This document shows, piece after piece, positions 1 to 7,917 of a stretch of 64,000 nt of DNA. The stretch lies in the NCBI RefSeq assembly GCF_013697085.1, contig NZ_JACEFT010000009.1, positions 104,450 to 168,449 on the forward strand, in the 5' to 3' direction. The position numbers were made by a program, and so were the translations under genes. Within the stretch, counting starts at the first letter, position 1. Every line of letters starts with the position of its first letter. The notes beneath the pieces were generated by a model. That model saw only the letters and a program-made list of their open reading frames with translations, was not told where the DNA came from and ran no database searches. This DNA comes from Billgrantia kenyensis. Its GTDB lineage: Bacteria > Pseudomonadota > Gammaproteobacteria > Pseudomonadales > Halomonadaceae.

Positions 1-596
1 AGATGACCCAGCACGACCTGGTCGGCCTGGCCTGGTCGGAGAACGGCTTCCGTCACCTCACCAACAGCCGTCGCGAAGTGACCAGCCCCGGCGATGCCGA
101 AGGGCTGCGGGTGCGCACCATGGAGAACGAGGTGCACCAGGAAGCGTTCCGTCAGATGGGCGCACGGCCCACTCCGATGGCCTTCCCGGAACTCTTCACG
201 GCGCTGCAGCAGGGCGTGGTGGATGGCCAGGAGAACCCCATCACGGTGATCGTCGCCACCAACTTCTGGGAAGTGCAGGATCATCTCTCGCTCACCGGTC
301 ACGTCTATTCGCCCGCCGCCGTGCTGGGTTCGCCGCTGCTACTCGATGGGCTCAGCGACGAGGAGCGCGAGTGGTTCCATGAAGCCGCGCGTGCCTCGGC
401 CGAGGCGACTCGCGGCGAGGTGTCGCGGCTCGAGGAGGAGGGTGTGGCCCTGCTGCGTGACAACGGCATGACGGTCAACACCGAGATCGACATCGGCCCC
501 TTCCAGCAGGCGGTCGAGCCGGCCTACGAGATCTTCACCGGTCAGCACGGCAGCGAGATGCTGGAGAGGGTCCAGGAGAAGGCGGCCAGCTGCTGA
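1..596 (+). CDS. TRAP transporter substrate-binding protein DctP (5' truncated by window edge)
   Basis: This is the C-terminal part (about 198 residues) of a periplasmic TRAP binding protein, which captures an organic acid and hands it to the DctQ/DctM permease. The visible segment carries the family's core: the ENGFRHLTN stretch near the left edge, then GLRVRTMEN, then the ALQQGVVDGQENP motif that precedes the ligand-binding hinge. The reading frame is open to base 1, so the ATG at base 3 is internal and the true start lies outside the window. It is followed by dctQ and dctM on the same strand. The second DctP in this window (27158-28132) has the same motifs, with clear differences in sequence. 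The ligand cannot be read from sequence alone. Confidence 0.93.
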   Translation, partial: MTQHDLVGLAWSENGFRHLTNSRREVTSPGDAEGLRVRTMENEVHQEAFRQMGARPTPMAFPELFTALQQGVVDGQENPITVIVATNFWEVQDHLSLTGHVYSPAAVLGSPLLLDGLSDEEREWFHEAARASAEATRGEVSRLEEEGVALLRDNGMTVNTEIDIGPFQQAVEPAYEIFTGQHGSEMLERVQEKAASC

Positions 597-711
597 GAAA
601 ACGTGATGGCCTGTGCGGCGTCACTGCGTCGTGCAGGCACTCCGCTTCGCTGAGTTACCCAACTGTGCTTCCGGTGCATGCCGGGAGCACGTCGGCAGGA
701 ATCGTGAGCCC

Positions 712-1296
712 ATGGTCGACCTCTTTCTTCGTTTCGAACGTCAGCTGACGCGCCTGGCCATGGCGGTGGCGGTGGTCATGCTGGTGGTGTCGGTGTCGTT
801 CAGCTTCTATCAGGTGCTGACTCGCTTTATCTTCAATGCGCCCTCCACCTGGACCGAGGTGGCGGCGCGCACGGCGATGATCTGGTGCGTGTTCATGGCC
901 GCGGCCGCGACCTTTCGCGGTGGCTACATGATGGCCGTGGAGGCGATCTACAAGGTGGTGCCGCAGCGCCTGCTGCTGGTGCTCGAAATCGCCATCGTGC
1001 TGTGCTGCCTGCTGGTATTGGTGGTGCTGATTCACTACGGCATCCTCATGACCCGGCGCGTCGCCAACCAGACCATGTCGGGGATGAACATCTCCATGGC
1101 CTACGCCTATGCCGCCATTCCCATCGGCGCCGGCTTCGCCATCGTCTCGGTCGTTGCCCGGCTGCTGGCCCAGTTGACCGGCCGCGAGGCGGTGGGTCCC
1201 GACCTGGGCGAAGCCGAGGTGGAGATGCACGATCTGCGCCAGCAGACCATGCCCGAGGCCGCTGAGGATGGCGAGCGCGGAGGGCCGCGCTCATGA
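712..1296 (+). CDS. TRAP transporter small permease subunit DctQ
   Basis: A four-helix membrane protein of 194 residues, matching the DctQ family in size and topology. Hydrophobic segments lie near residues 12-37, 45-65, 83-108 and 125-150, followed by a charged cytoplasmic tail. DctQ pairs with DctM to form the TRAP permease. I place the start at 712, where the family-like MVDLFLRFERQL begins, with AGGA a few bases upstream. A longer open frame from 613 adds 33 residues of non-hydrophobic, non-conserved sequence. The stop overlaps the dctM start by four bases (ATGA), a sign of translational coupling. Confidence 0.9.
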   Translation: MVDLFLRFERQLTRLAMAVAVVMLVVSVSFSFYQVLTRFIFNAPSTWTEVAARTAMIWCVFMAAAATFRGGYMMAVEAIYKVVPQRLLLVLEIAIVLCCLLVLVVLIHYGILMTRRVANQTMSGMNISMAYAYAAIPIGAGFAIVSVVARLLAQLTGREAVGPDLGEAEVEMHDLRQQTMPEAAEDGERGGPRS

Positions 1297-2567
1297 ACCT
1301 GGTCATCGGTCTGTCGCTGATCATCCTGTTCGCTTTCGGCGTGCCGATCGCCGTGTCGATCATGCTGGCCTCGATCATCGGCATCGAGTACTTCACCCGG
1401 CTGCCGCTGCTGCTGGTGCCGCAGCAGATGTTCATCGGCATCGACAAGTTCCCGCTGATGGCGATTCCGTTCTTCATTCTCGCCGGCAATCTGATGGCCG
1501 CCGGCGGTATTTCACAGCGTCTGGTGGACTTGGCCAAGTCCATCGTCGGCGGCGTGCAGGGCGGCCTGGCGATGACCTGCGTGCTGACCTGCATGATGTT
1601 CGCCGCGGTGTCCGGCTCCAGCGTGGCGACCACCTTCGCCATCGGTGCCATCCTGATTCCGGCCATGGTACGCCATGGCTATCCCAAGCCGCTGGCGGCT
1701 TCGATTCAGGCTTCTTCGGCGGAGCTCGGGGTGCTGATCCCGCCGTCAATTCCGCTGATCCTGTTCGGTGTCAGCACCGATACCTCCATTGGCCAGCTGT
1801 TCTTGGCCGGGGTGGGGCCGGGCCTGCTCATCGGCACCGCACTGATCCTGTTCCTCTATCTGTTCTGCAAGGTGCGCGGTTTCGGCCTGGAGGACCATAA
1901 GGACAGCACCAGCTTCGTGATCTCGTTCCAGCGTGCCTGGGCGGCGCTGCTGATGCCGGTGGTGGTGATCGGCGGGATCTACGGTGGCGTGTTCACCCCG
2001 ACCGAGGCCTCGGCGGTGGCGGTGTTCTACGCCCTGCTGGTGGGCGGGCTCTACTATCGCGAACTCAAGGTGGCCGACCTTTGGCCGATCCTGCGCCAGA
2101 GCGTGATCTCCACCGCCGCGGTGATGCTGATCATCGCCGCGGCCTCGCTGTTCAGCTTCCTGATCAGCCGGACGGGCCTGCCGGGCCATATCGCCGGCTG
2201 GGTCACGGAGGTGTTCGACAGTCCCATGGCCTTCCTGCTGGCGGTCAACGTGCTGCTGCTGATCGTCGGCATGTTCATCGAGACTTCCGCCGCCATCCTG
2301 GTGCTGGCGCCGATCCTGACGCCGATTGCCATCCAGTTCGGCGTTCACCCGGTGCACTTCGGCTTGATCATGGTGGTCAATCTGGCGCTGGGCATGATCA
2401 CGCCACCATTGGGTGTGAACCTGTTCGCCGCCTGTGCCGTGGCCAAGATCTCCATCGATCAGATGCTACCCTGGCTGGTGCGCTTCGTGCTGGTGGTGCT
2501 GGCCTGTCTGATGGCGATCACCTATATGCCGTGGATCTCGCTGGGTCTGGTGAGGTTGGTCTACTGA
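1293..2567 (+). CDS. TRAP transporter large permease subunit DctM
   Basis: A 424-residue polytopic membrane protein of the DctM family, the sodium-coupled translocation subunit of TRAP transporters. Family landmarks are visible: the PLLLVPQQMFIGIDKFPLMAIPFF opening region (about residues 34-57), ASSAELGVLIPPSIPLILFG near 130-150, and the C-terminal NLALGMITPPLGVNLF near 363-378. It overlaps dctQ by four bases. The stop is followed after 40 bp by the aldehyde dehydrogenase gene, so transport and oxidation of the imported acid are probably co-transcribed. Length and topology are normal. Confidence 0.95.
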   Translation: MNLVIGLSLIILFAFGVPIAVSIMLASIIGIEYFTRLPLLLVPQQMFIGIDKFPLMAIPFFILAGNLMAAGGISQRLVDLAKSIVGGVQGGLAMTCVLTCMMFAAVSGSSVATTFAIGAILIPAMVRHGYPKPLAASIQASSAELGVLIPPSIPLILFGVSTDTSIGQLFLAGVGPGLLIGTALILFLYLFCKVRGFGLEDHKDSTSFVISFQRAWAALLMPVVVIGGIYGGVFTPTEASAVAVFYALLVGGLYYRELKVADLWPILRQSVISTAAVMLIIAAASLFSFLISRTGLPGHIAGWVTEVFDSPMAFLLAVNVLLLIVGMFIETSAAILVLAPILTPIAIQFGVHPVHFGLIMVVNLALGMITPPLGVNLFAACAVAKISIDQMLPWLVRFVLVVLACLMAITYMPWISLGLVRLVY

Positions 2568-2607
2568 GGAACGATCTCCAGGACAAAGACAACGACAAGG
2601 AGAATGT

Positions 2608-4068
2608 ATGACCGTGCTACCCGTAACACCCCGCAGCGATGCCCTGATCGGCGGCGAGTGGGTACCGACCCAGGCGCTGCTCGACGTGGAGACACCCTCC
2701 AGCGGCCAAACCATCGCCCAGATCGCCCGCTGCCAGGCCGAGGAGGTGATGGTGGCCGTCGACGCTGCGCGCCGCGCCTTCGCCGGTAGCCTGGGCGAGT
2801 GGTCGCGCTGGAGCGCGAAACGGCGCGGCGAGTGGCTGCTGCAGTTTGCCGACGCCATCGACGCCGACCACGCCAACCTGGCGGCGCTGGAGTGCGCCGA
2901 CACCGGCAAGCCGATGGCCCAGGCCGAGGGCGACATTCGCGCCTGTGCGCGCTACTTCCGTTTCTACGGCGGCGGTGCCGACAAGCTGCACGGTGAGACG
3001 CTGCCCTTCGACGAGGGCTTTGCCGTGCTCACCCTGCGCGAGCCCTATGGCGTGTGCGCGCAGATCATCCCCTGGAACTATCCGGCGCAGATATTCGGGC
3101 GCTGCGTGGCGGCGGCGCTGGCCACCGGCAACAGCGTGGTGCTCAAGCCAGCCGAAGACGCCTGCCTGAGCGTGCTGCGCCTGGCCGAGCTGGCCTGCGA
3201 GGCGGGCCTGCCGCCAGGCGTGCTCAACGTGGTGCCGGGGCTGGGGCGAGAGGCGGGCGCGGCGCTGGCCTCGCATCCGGCCATCGATCATCTCTCTTTC
3301 ACCGGTTCACCCGAGACGGGTACCCAGGTGGCCCAGGCCGCGGCGGCGCACCATGTACCGGTGACCCTGGAGCTGGGTGGCAAGTCGCCGCAGATCGTCT
3401 TCGCCGATGCCGACATGCCACAAGTGCTGGACACGGTGGTGCGCGCGATCATCCAGAACGCCGGCCAGACCTGCTCCGCCGGCAGCCGTCTGCTGCTGGA
3501 AGCGAGCTGTGCCGAGGCGGTGCTGGGCGAGCTGATCGAGCGCTTCTCGGCGCTGCGCTGCGCTGCCGGTGAAGCCAACGCCGACTGTGGCCCCTTGATC
3601 AACGCCCGCCAGAAGGCCGGCCTGGAGGCGCGCCTGGAAGCCGCCCAGGCCGACGGCGTGCGCGTGGCGGCGAAGGGTGAACTGGCCGCCGGAGCCCCGG
3701 AGGGCGGCCATTTCGTGGTGCCTCACCTGCTCACCGACATCCCCGCCGGCCATACCGTGCTGCGTGAAGAACTGTTCGGCCCGGTGCTGGCGGTGCAACT
3801 CTTTCGCGACGAGGCCGAGGCGCTGCGCCTGGCCAACGCCACCGACTTCGGCCTCTGTGCCGGTGTCTGGACCCGCGACGGCGGTCGCCAGCTGCGCCTG
3901 GCCAAGGGCATCCGCAGCGGTCAGGTATTCATCAACAACTACGGCGCCGGGGGCGGCATCGAACTGCCGTTCGGCGGCGTGGGGCGCTCCGGGCATGGCC
4001 GCGAAAAAGGCTTCGAGGGGCTGCGCAGCTACACTCGGCTTAAGACCGTGGCGATCCGACATGGTTGA
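2608..4068 (+). CDS. NAD(P)-dependent aldehyde dehydrogenase
   Basis: A 486-residue aldehyde dehydrogenase that oxidises an aldehyde to the acid. The Rossmann segment includes IIPWNYPAQ, the active-site glutamate is in LELGGKSP (Glu255), and the nucleophilic cysteine is in NAGQTCSAG (Cys289). The C-terminal FGPVL and PFGGVGRSGHGREKG motifs are intact. AAGGAG sits eight bases before the ATG. It lies between a TRAP transporter and a 3-hydroxyisobutyrate-dehydrogenase-like gene, so it probably acts on a semialdehyde or aldehyde from the imported substrate. Overall it resembles the betaine-aldehyde and semialdehyde dehydrogenase subgroup. I would not assign the substrate. Confidence 0.94.
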   Translation: MTVLPVTPRSDALIGGEWVPTQALLDVETPSSGQTIAQIARCQAEEVMVAVDAARRAFAGSLGEWSRWSAKRRGEWLLQFADAIDADHANLAALECADTGKPMAQAEGDIRACARYFRFYGGGADKLHGETLPFDEGFAVLTLREPYGVCAQIIPWNYPAQIFGRCVAAALATGNSVVLKPAEDACLSVLRLAELACEAGLPPGVLNVVPGLGREAGAALASHPAIDHLSFTGSPETGTQVAQAAAAHHVPVTLELGGKSPQIVFADADMPQVLDTVVRAIIQNAGQTCSAGSRLLLEASCAEAVLGELIERFSALRCAAGEANADCGPLINARQKAGLEARLEAAQADGVRVAAKGELAAGAPEGGHFVVPHLLTDIPAGHTVLREELFGPVLAVQLFRDEAEALRLANATDFGLCAGVWTRDGGRQLRLAKGIRSGQVFINNYGAGGGIELPFGGVGRSGHGREKGFEGLRSYTRLKTVAIRHG

Positions 4069-4099
4069 GACGAACGATTCTCAGCGAGAGGAGAGAGGC

Positions 4100-4981
4100 A
4101 TGAAGGCATCACGCCGGGTCGGCCTGATCGGGGTCGGCCTGATGGGCCATGGCATTGCCGCCAATATTCTGCGCGGTGGCCATGCGCTCTGTTTTCTGGA
4201 TCACCCGGGCAACCAGCCGGTGGAAGACCTGCTCGGCGCCGGTGCGGTGGCCAAGGGCAGCGGACGCGAGGTGGCCGAGGCCGCCGAGGTGATGATCCTG
4301 TGTGTGACTGGCTCGCCCCAGGTGGAGGCGGTTTTGTTCGAACCGGGCGGGGTGCTCGGAGGGCTGGCGCCGGGCACGGTGGTGATCGACTGCTCCACGG
4401 CGCTGCCGAGCTCCACTGAACGAGTCGCTGCTCGCGTGGAAGCCGCCGGTGGCCGCTTCATGGACGCCGCCATGACCCGCACGCCCAAGGAGGCCGAGGA
4501 GGGGCGGCTGAACCTGATCGTCGGCGCGCCCGAGGCACTGTTCACCGAGGTGCGCCCGCTGCTCGAATGCTTTGCCGAGAACATCGCCCACGCCGGGCCG
4601 GTGGGGGCGGGGCATACCCTGAAGCTCTTGCACAACTTCGTCTCGCTGGGCTTCACCGCGGTGCTGGCCGAAGCCGCGGCGGCGTCGCGTCGGGCCGGTA
4701 TCGACGATGCGGCGCTGCTCGACGTGCTGGGCAAGGGTGGCGGCGGTGGGGTGGTGCTGGAGCGGCTGCGGCCCTACATCGAAGCCGGCGATCCGTCCGG
4801 ATTCCGCTTCAGCGTGGCCAATGCGCTCAAGGACATCGGCTACTACCGCACCATGACCGAGGATCTTGCCGCCGAGGGCGGGGTGGCCGAAGCGGTGCTG
4901 GCGCTCTATCGCCAGGCCAGCGATGCTGGCCATGCCGACAAGTCGGTGCCGGAGCTGGTCGGGTTACTGGAGGGGAAATGA
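4100..4981 (+). CDS. 3-hydroxyisobutyrate dehydrogenase family NAD(P)-dependent oxidoreductase
   Basis: A 293-residue beta-hydroxyacid dehydrogenase. The nucleotide-binding loop GLIGVGLMGHGIA is at residues 8-20, and the catalytic lysine is in KLLHN (Lys175). The substrate-binding serine/glycine motif, usually DAPVSGG, reads DAAMTRTP here, which departs from the HIBADH and tartronate-semialdehyde reductase consensus and suggests a different substrate. The ATG at 4100 follows GAGAGG closely. An open frame extends upstream to 3677 inside the aldehyde dehydrogenase, but that part is out-of-frame overlap. It ends the TRAP-ALDH operon. Compare the canonical GlxR-like copy at 61291-62175. Confidence 0.9.
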   Translation: MKASRRVGLIGVGLMGHGIAANILRGGHALCFLDHPGNQPVEDLLGAGAVAKGSGREVAEAAEVMILCVTGSPQVEAVLFEPGGVLGGLAPGTVVIDCSTALPSSTERVAARVEAAGGRFMDAAMTRTPKEAEEGRLNLIVGAPEALFTEVRPLLECFAENIAHAGPVGAGHTLKLLHNFVSLGFTAVLAEAAAASRRAGIDDAALLDVLGKGGGGGVVLERLRPYIEAGDPSGFRFSVANALKDIGYYRTMTEDLAAEGGVAEAVLALYRQASDAGHADKSVPELVGLLEGK

Positions 4982-5090
4982 ACTCAGGCTTCGCTGGCGA
5001 GCTGAGCCAGAGGTAGCGCACCTTGAAATCGAGGTGGTCATTGTTGACGAATGCGATTGATCTGCTCCAGGAACTCGGCGCTACTGCTCC

Positions 5091-5696
5091 TTACTGACAT
5101 GCCAGCTTCCCGATGCGGAGGCGTGTGCGTGCCAGGCTATCGGCACGCATGGAGGCCTCTTCCGGATCCCAGCAGCTGTAAACGAACTGGCTCAGCCGCT
5201 CGTTGTAGGCCAGACCCTGCCTGGGGCCGTGGCCATGATCGGCCACTATGTCCTGCTTGAGCGAAGAAGGCGAGTGACGAGCTACCAGGTTGAGCAAGGT
5301 TTGCTTTGGGTCGTTGAGGTCTTCCGGTGACTCCGGGAGCTTGGAGGGAGGGATGTGCGCAAATCTGGCAAAGTTATGCTTGTCGGCAAGCAACCAGGCT
5401 TCGACTTCACGAACCGCGACCCGGAAGAGCAGCTTATCTGGCTTCGCCTGTTGGCCAAGCCACTCCCCGATCAAGCTGGGAGCACACTCCTTGCGATCCA
5501 GGTCGGTCAGCAACACTACCGGGATATGAGGTGCCAGGTGGATCAATTCCGGCAGCTTCTTTTTCAGGTCGCCCGATCCTTTCGGTGGTATGGCAACCCC
5601 GATGCCCAGTTTGCCATCCGTCTCCTCGACTAACCTTTCCAGTACCGCAGCGCTCAGGCGATCCTCAACAGCGGTATAGATCGATATCATTCCCAT
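5091..5696 (-). CDS. Small TOPRIM-like protein (DUF4276/RloB-like) paired with an ATPase
   Basis: A 201-residue soluble protein. Its features fit a stand-alone TOPRIM-type nuclease domain: an N-terminal beta strand followed by an acidic residue (ISIYTAVED, Glu11), a second strand ending in a DxD motif (VVLLTDLDRKE, Asp65 and Asp67), and a third conserved block REVEAWLLAD near residues 96-105. The last block is typical of DUF4276/RloB-like partners of AAA ATPases. Its start overlaps the end of the upstream ATPase gene by ten bases, so the two are translationally coupled. The family call comes from motifs only. A function in anti-phage defence is inference from architecture. Base composition looks less GC-rich than the flanks. 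Confidence 0.6.
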   Translation of the reverse strand: MGMISIYTAVEDRLSAAVLERLVEETDGKLGIGVAIPPKGSGDLKKKLPELIHLAPHIPVVLLTDLDRKECAPSLIGEWLGQQAKPDKLLFRVAVREVEAWLLADKHNFARFAHIPPSKLPESPEDLNDPKQTLLNLVARHSPSSLKQDIVADHGHGPRQGLAYNERLSQFVYSCWDPEEASMRADSLARTRLRIGKLACQ

Positions 5697-6841
5697 AGCC
5701 CCAACTGCTCGATGCCCTTGGGGCGTGTCTTGGGCAGTACCACATCGGCCACGCTCAGGCCTGCATCCAGCCCCAGGGCCTCGACCTCATCGACGGAACG
5801 CACCGTAGTGCCTTCACGGCTGGGTTCGAGCACTACTACACCCCGTGGGTCTATACCTAGGTTGTTGAGCAGCGCCTGGCTATGGGTACTGATCAGTATC
5901 TGGCGCTTGGTTTTACGGGTGCGCTGCACTCGTTCGACCATCGCTGGGATTTGCTCCACAACGGCCTGGTGCAGCGACAGCTCGGGCTCCTCGAGCAATA
6001 ACAATCCATTGCCATCTTGCAATGACCAGAGCATACCCAAAAGCCTAAGCGTGCCGTCGGAAAAGTGCTCCTCACCCTGCCAGCCAGCATTAGGGCGATG
6101 GTGCTCGTACAGTGCCCGGAGATGTGGGTGACCCATATCATCCTTCTCGAACCGCAGCTCCTTGAACTGCGGCACGGCAATGCTCAGCGCGGCCTGGATG
6201 CGCTTCAGGCGTGCATCTCGAGTATTTTTTTGTGTCTTGGACAGCCGCTCAAGGAAACCTTGGCCGAAAGGGTCATCCTCAAGCCGGTGGCCACCGATCT
6301 GCTCACCGAACTTGAGCAGCTGTGGCACCAAGTGAAGGTAGGTGGTTTCCGAGAACGCCCCGACAAGTTCACGAAAGTCACGATTGGCGGTAGCTTGCTC
6401 AAGGTGGGTCTGGGTTAGCACGAGGGGATCATCAAGCTCTCCTGCCAATGGGCGAGAAAGAATTTGCTTCCCGTGGTGCCAGACCTCCTCGGTGGTGACC
6501 AGGATGCGCTGCGCACCCTTGCCCTCAGGCCTGAACCCCAGCACATATTTCCAGCTTGGCGCTTCGTCCTCAAAGCCCTCCGCCAAGTGTGCCACGATCT
6601 TTACTTCGGGATCCCGACGGTGGTGCAGACAACGTAGTTTGGTGATGCCGCCGCGATCCTTGACTGCTTTCTGAAGCCCACCGCCATCTGGTTTGCAGAT
6701 ATCTCGCAGGAAGCGAAAGACATCGAGCAGGTTGGACTTGCCCGAGGCATTGGGACCGATGATGTAGGAGACGCGTGCAAGGTCCATCTCGGCTTGGCGG
6801 AAATTACGCCAGTTTTTCAATTCCAGATGCGTGATGACCAT
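5687..6841 (-). CDS. AAA family ATPase (AAA_15/AAA_21, OLD/RecF-like)
   Basis: A 384-residue ATPase of the SMC/RecF/OLD superfamily. It opens with the LELKNWRNFRQAEMDL strand pair and has Walker A GPNASGKSN at residues 29-37. A long insert follows, then a signature-like FSDGTLRLLGML near residue 265, Walker B LLLLEEPE, a Q/H region SLHQ, and the switch STHSQALL near residue 320. No nuclease domain is attached, unlike OLD proteins. The TOPRIM function appears to be on the next gene, with a ten-base overlap. Split pairs of this kind occur in known phage-defence systems (AriA/AriB of PARIS, AbiL, RloA/RloB). I cannot say which family this belongs to. Confidence 0.85.
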   Translation of the reverse strand: MVITHLELKNWRNFRQAEMDLARVSYIIGPNASGKSNLLDVFRFLRDICKPDGGGLQKAVKDRGGITKLRCLHHRRDPEVKIVAHLAEGFEDEAPSWKYVLGFRPEGKGAQRILVTTEEVWHHGKQILSRPLAGELDDPLVLTQTHLEQATANRDFRELVGAFSETTYLHLVPQLLKFGEQIGGHRLEDDPFGQGFLERLSKTQKNTRDARLKRIQAALSIAVPQFKELRFEKDDMGHPHLRALYEHHRPNAGWQGEEHFSDGTLRLLGMLWSLQDGNGLLLLEEPELSLHQAVVEQIPAMVERVQRTRKTKRQILISTHSQALLNNLGIDPRGVVVLEPSREGTTVRSVDEVEALGLDAGLSVADVVLPKTRPKGIEQLGLWE

Positions 6842-7103
6842 AGTGCCCTCAATCCAGCCGAACGACTTTCAGCGATTCGATGCCGCGGTTACCGACGTAG
6901 TGCTGCCATTGCTGGGTAGGAGTGAGAGAGTCGGCTCGCGTAGCTGGGTGTCAGTCTGGCTCATGGAGTGTCCCTGTCGCTCCAGCGGCGATGAGTGTAC
7001 TTAGCCGATAGGTTATACAGACCATCATGATGAATCGGTAGGATAGCCGCAAGAGACCATATATCTTCCTTGAACGCAAAGTCATGGATGGCAATACACG
7101 GAC

Positions 7104-7913
7104 CTAACGCAGTTCATCGGCAGGAAGCCGCTTCAACGGGTCCTGGCGGAAGTAGCGGGTGAGCAGGTCGTAGAGCTCGGGGTAGGCGCCACTGAGTACG
7201 TCGGGGCCGCTGAAGAAGTACTCGCAGCACACCGCGAAGCACTCGCCGGGATGGGTGGCGGCGTAGTCGTCGATGGGCGGCGCCTCGCCGCGCTCGAGAT
7301 GGGCCTGGAGGTCGTCCCACACCGCGGTGAAGACGCGATGCCACTCCTTGGGATCCATGTCCCGGGGCAGCGGCGGGAAGCCGTCGATATCCAGCGAGTT
7401 GCCCATGTCGAGCTTGTGGGCGAGCTCGTGGATCACCACGTTGAAGCCGCTGAAGTCGCCGCTCTCCATCAGATCGGGGAAGGCCACCACCACCGGCCCC
7501 TGGGCCGAGGTCTCGCCGGCGCGCTCGTCCTCGTAGGCGTGCATCACACCGAATTCGTCCATCTCCTCCACCTGACGGTGGAAGGCATCGGGCAGGATCA
7601 GGATTTCGTGGAAGCCGGCGAAGGCCTCGTCATGCTCGTCGTCCGACCAGCCCAGCGTCAGCAGGCAGGCCTGGGCGGCCAGGGCCAGCTGGGCAGGCTC
7701 GTCGAAGGGGGTGTGGGCGGCCAGGTCGGGATGCATGCTGGTGCGCTTGGCATGCAGGAAGTGCCAGGCGCGCCGGCCCAGGCGCTGGCCTTCCTCGTCG
7801 CTGAGAAAGGCCAGCAGCGGCAGGCGCGAGCGGGCCTCGGCCCAGGCTTCCGCAGGAAGCGGGTGGCGGGCCTCGAAGCGCTCGGCCCGCCAGCGACGCA
7901 GGCGGTCGAACAT
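7104..7913 (-). CDS. mtfA: Zinc-dependent peptidase MtfA (M90 family)
   Basis: A 269-residue cytosolic metallopeptidase. The zinc motif HELAH is at residues 162-166, and a glutamate-rich second site, GECFAVCCEYFF (about 223-234), supplies the third ligand, matching the MtfA arrangement. In Escherichia coli MtfA binds the Mlc repressor and thereby modulates glucose PTS expression. That role is not shown here, because no Mlc or PtsG gene is in view. The gene starts five bases downstream of the GNAT-nitrilase stop, so the two probably form one transcript. Confidence 0.93.
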   Translation of the reverse strand: MFDRLRRWRAERFEARHPLPAEAWAEARSRLPLLAFLSDEEGQRLGRRAWHFLHAKRTSMHPDLAAHTPFDEPAQLALAAQACLLTLGWSDDEHDEAFAGFHEILILPDAFHRQVEEMDEFGVMHAYEDERAGETSAQGPVVVAFPDLMESGDFSGFNVVIHELAHKLDMGNSLDIDGFPPLPRDMDPKEWHRVFTAVWDDLQAHLERGEAPPIDDYAATHPGECFAVCCEYFFSGPDVLSGAYPELYDLLTRYFRQDPLKRLPADELR

Positions 7914-7917
7914 GGCC

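Noticed and set aside
4982..5090. Possible restriction-subunit remnant (EFLEQINRIRQQ on the minus strand)
   Set aside because: Too short to assign; the likeness to the tail of a type I restriction subunit is only impressionistic.
6869..6964. Short minus-strand frame MSQTDTQLREPTLS... upstream of the ATPase
   Set aside because: Only 31 codons, no ribosome-site support and no recognised family. It might be a remnant of a neighbouring gene, but the evidence is too thin.
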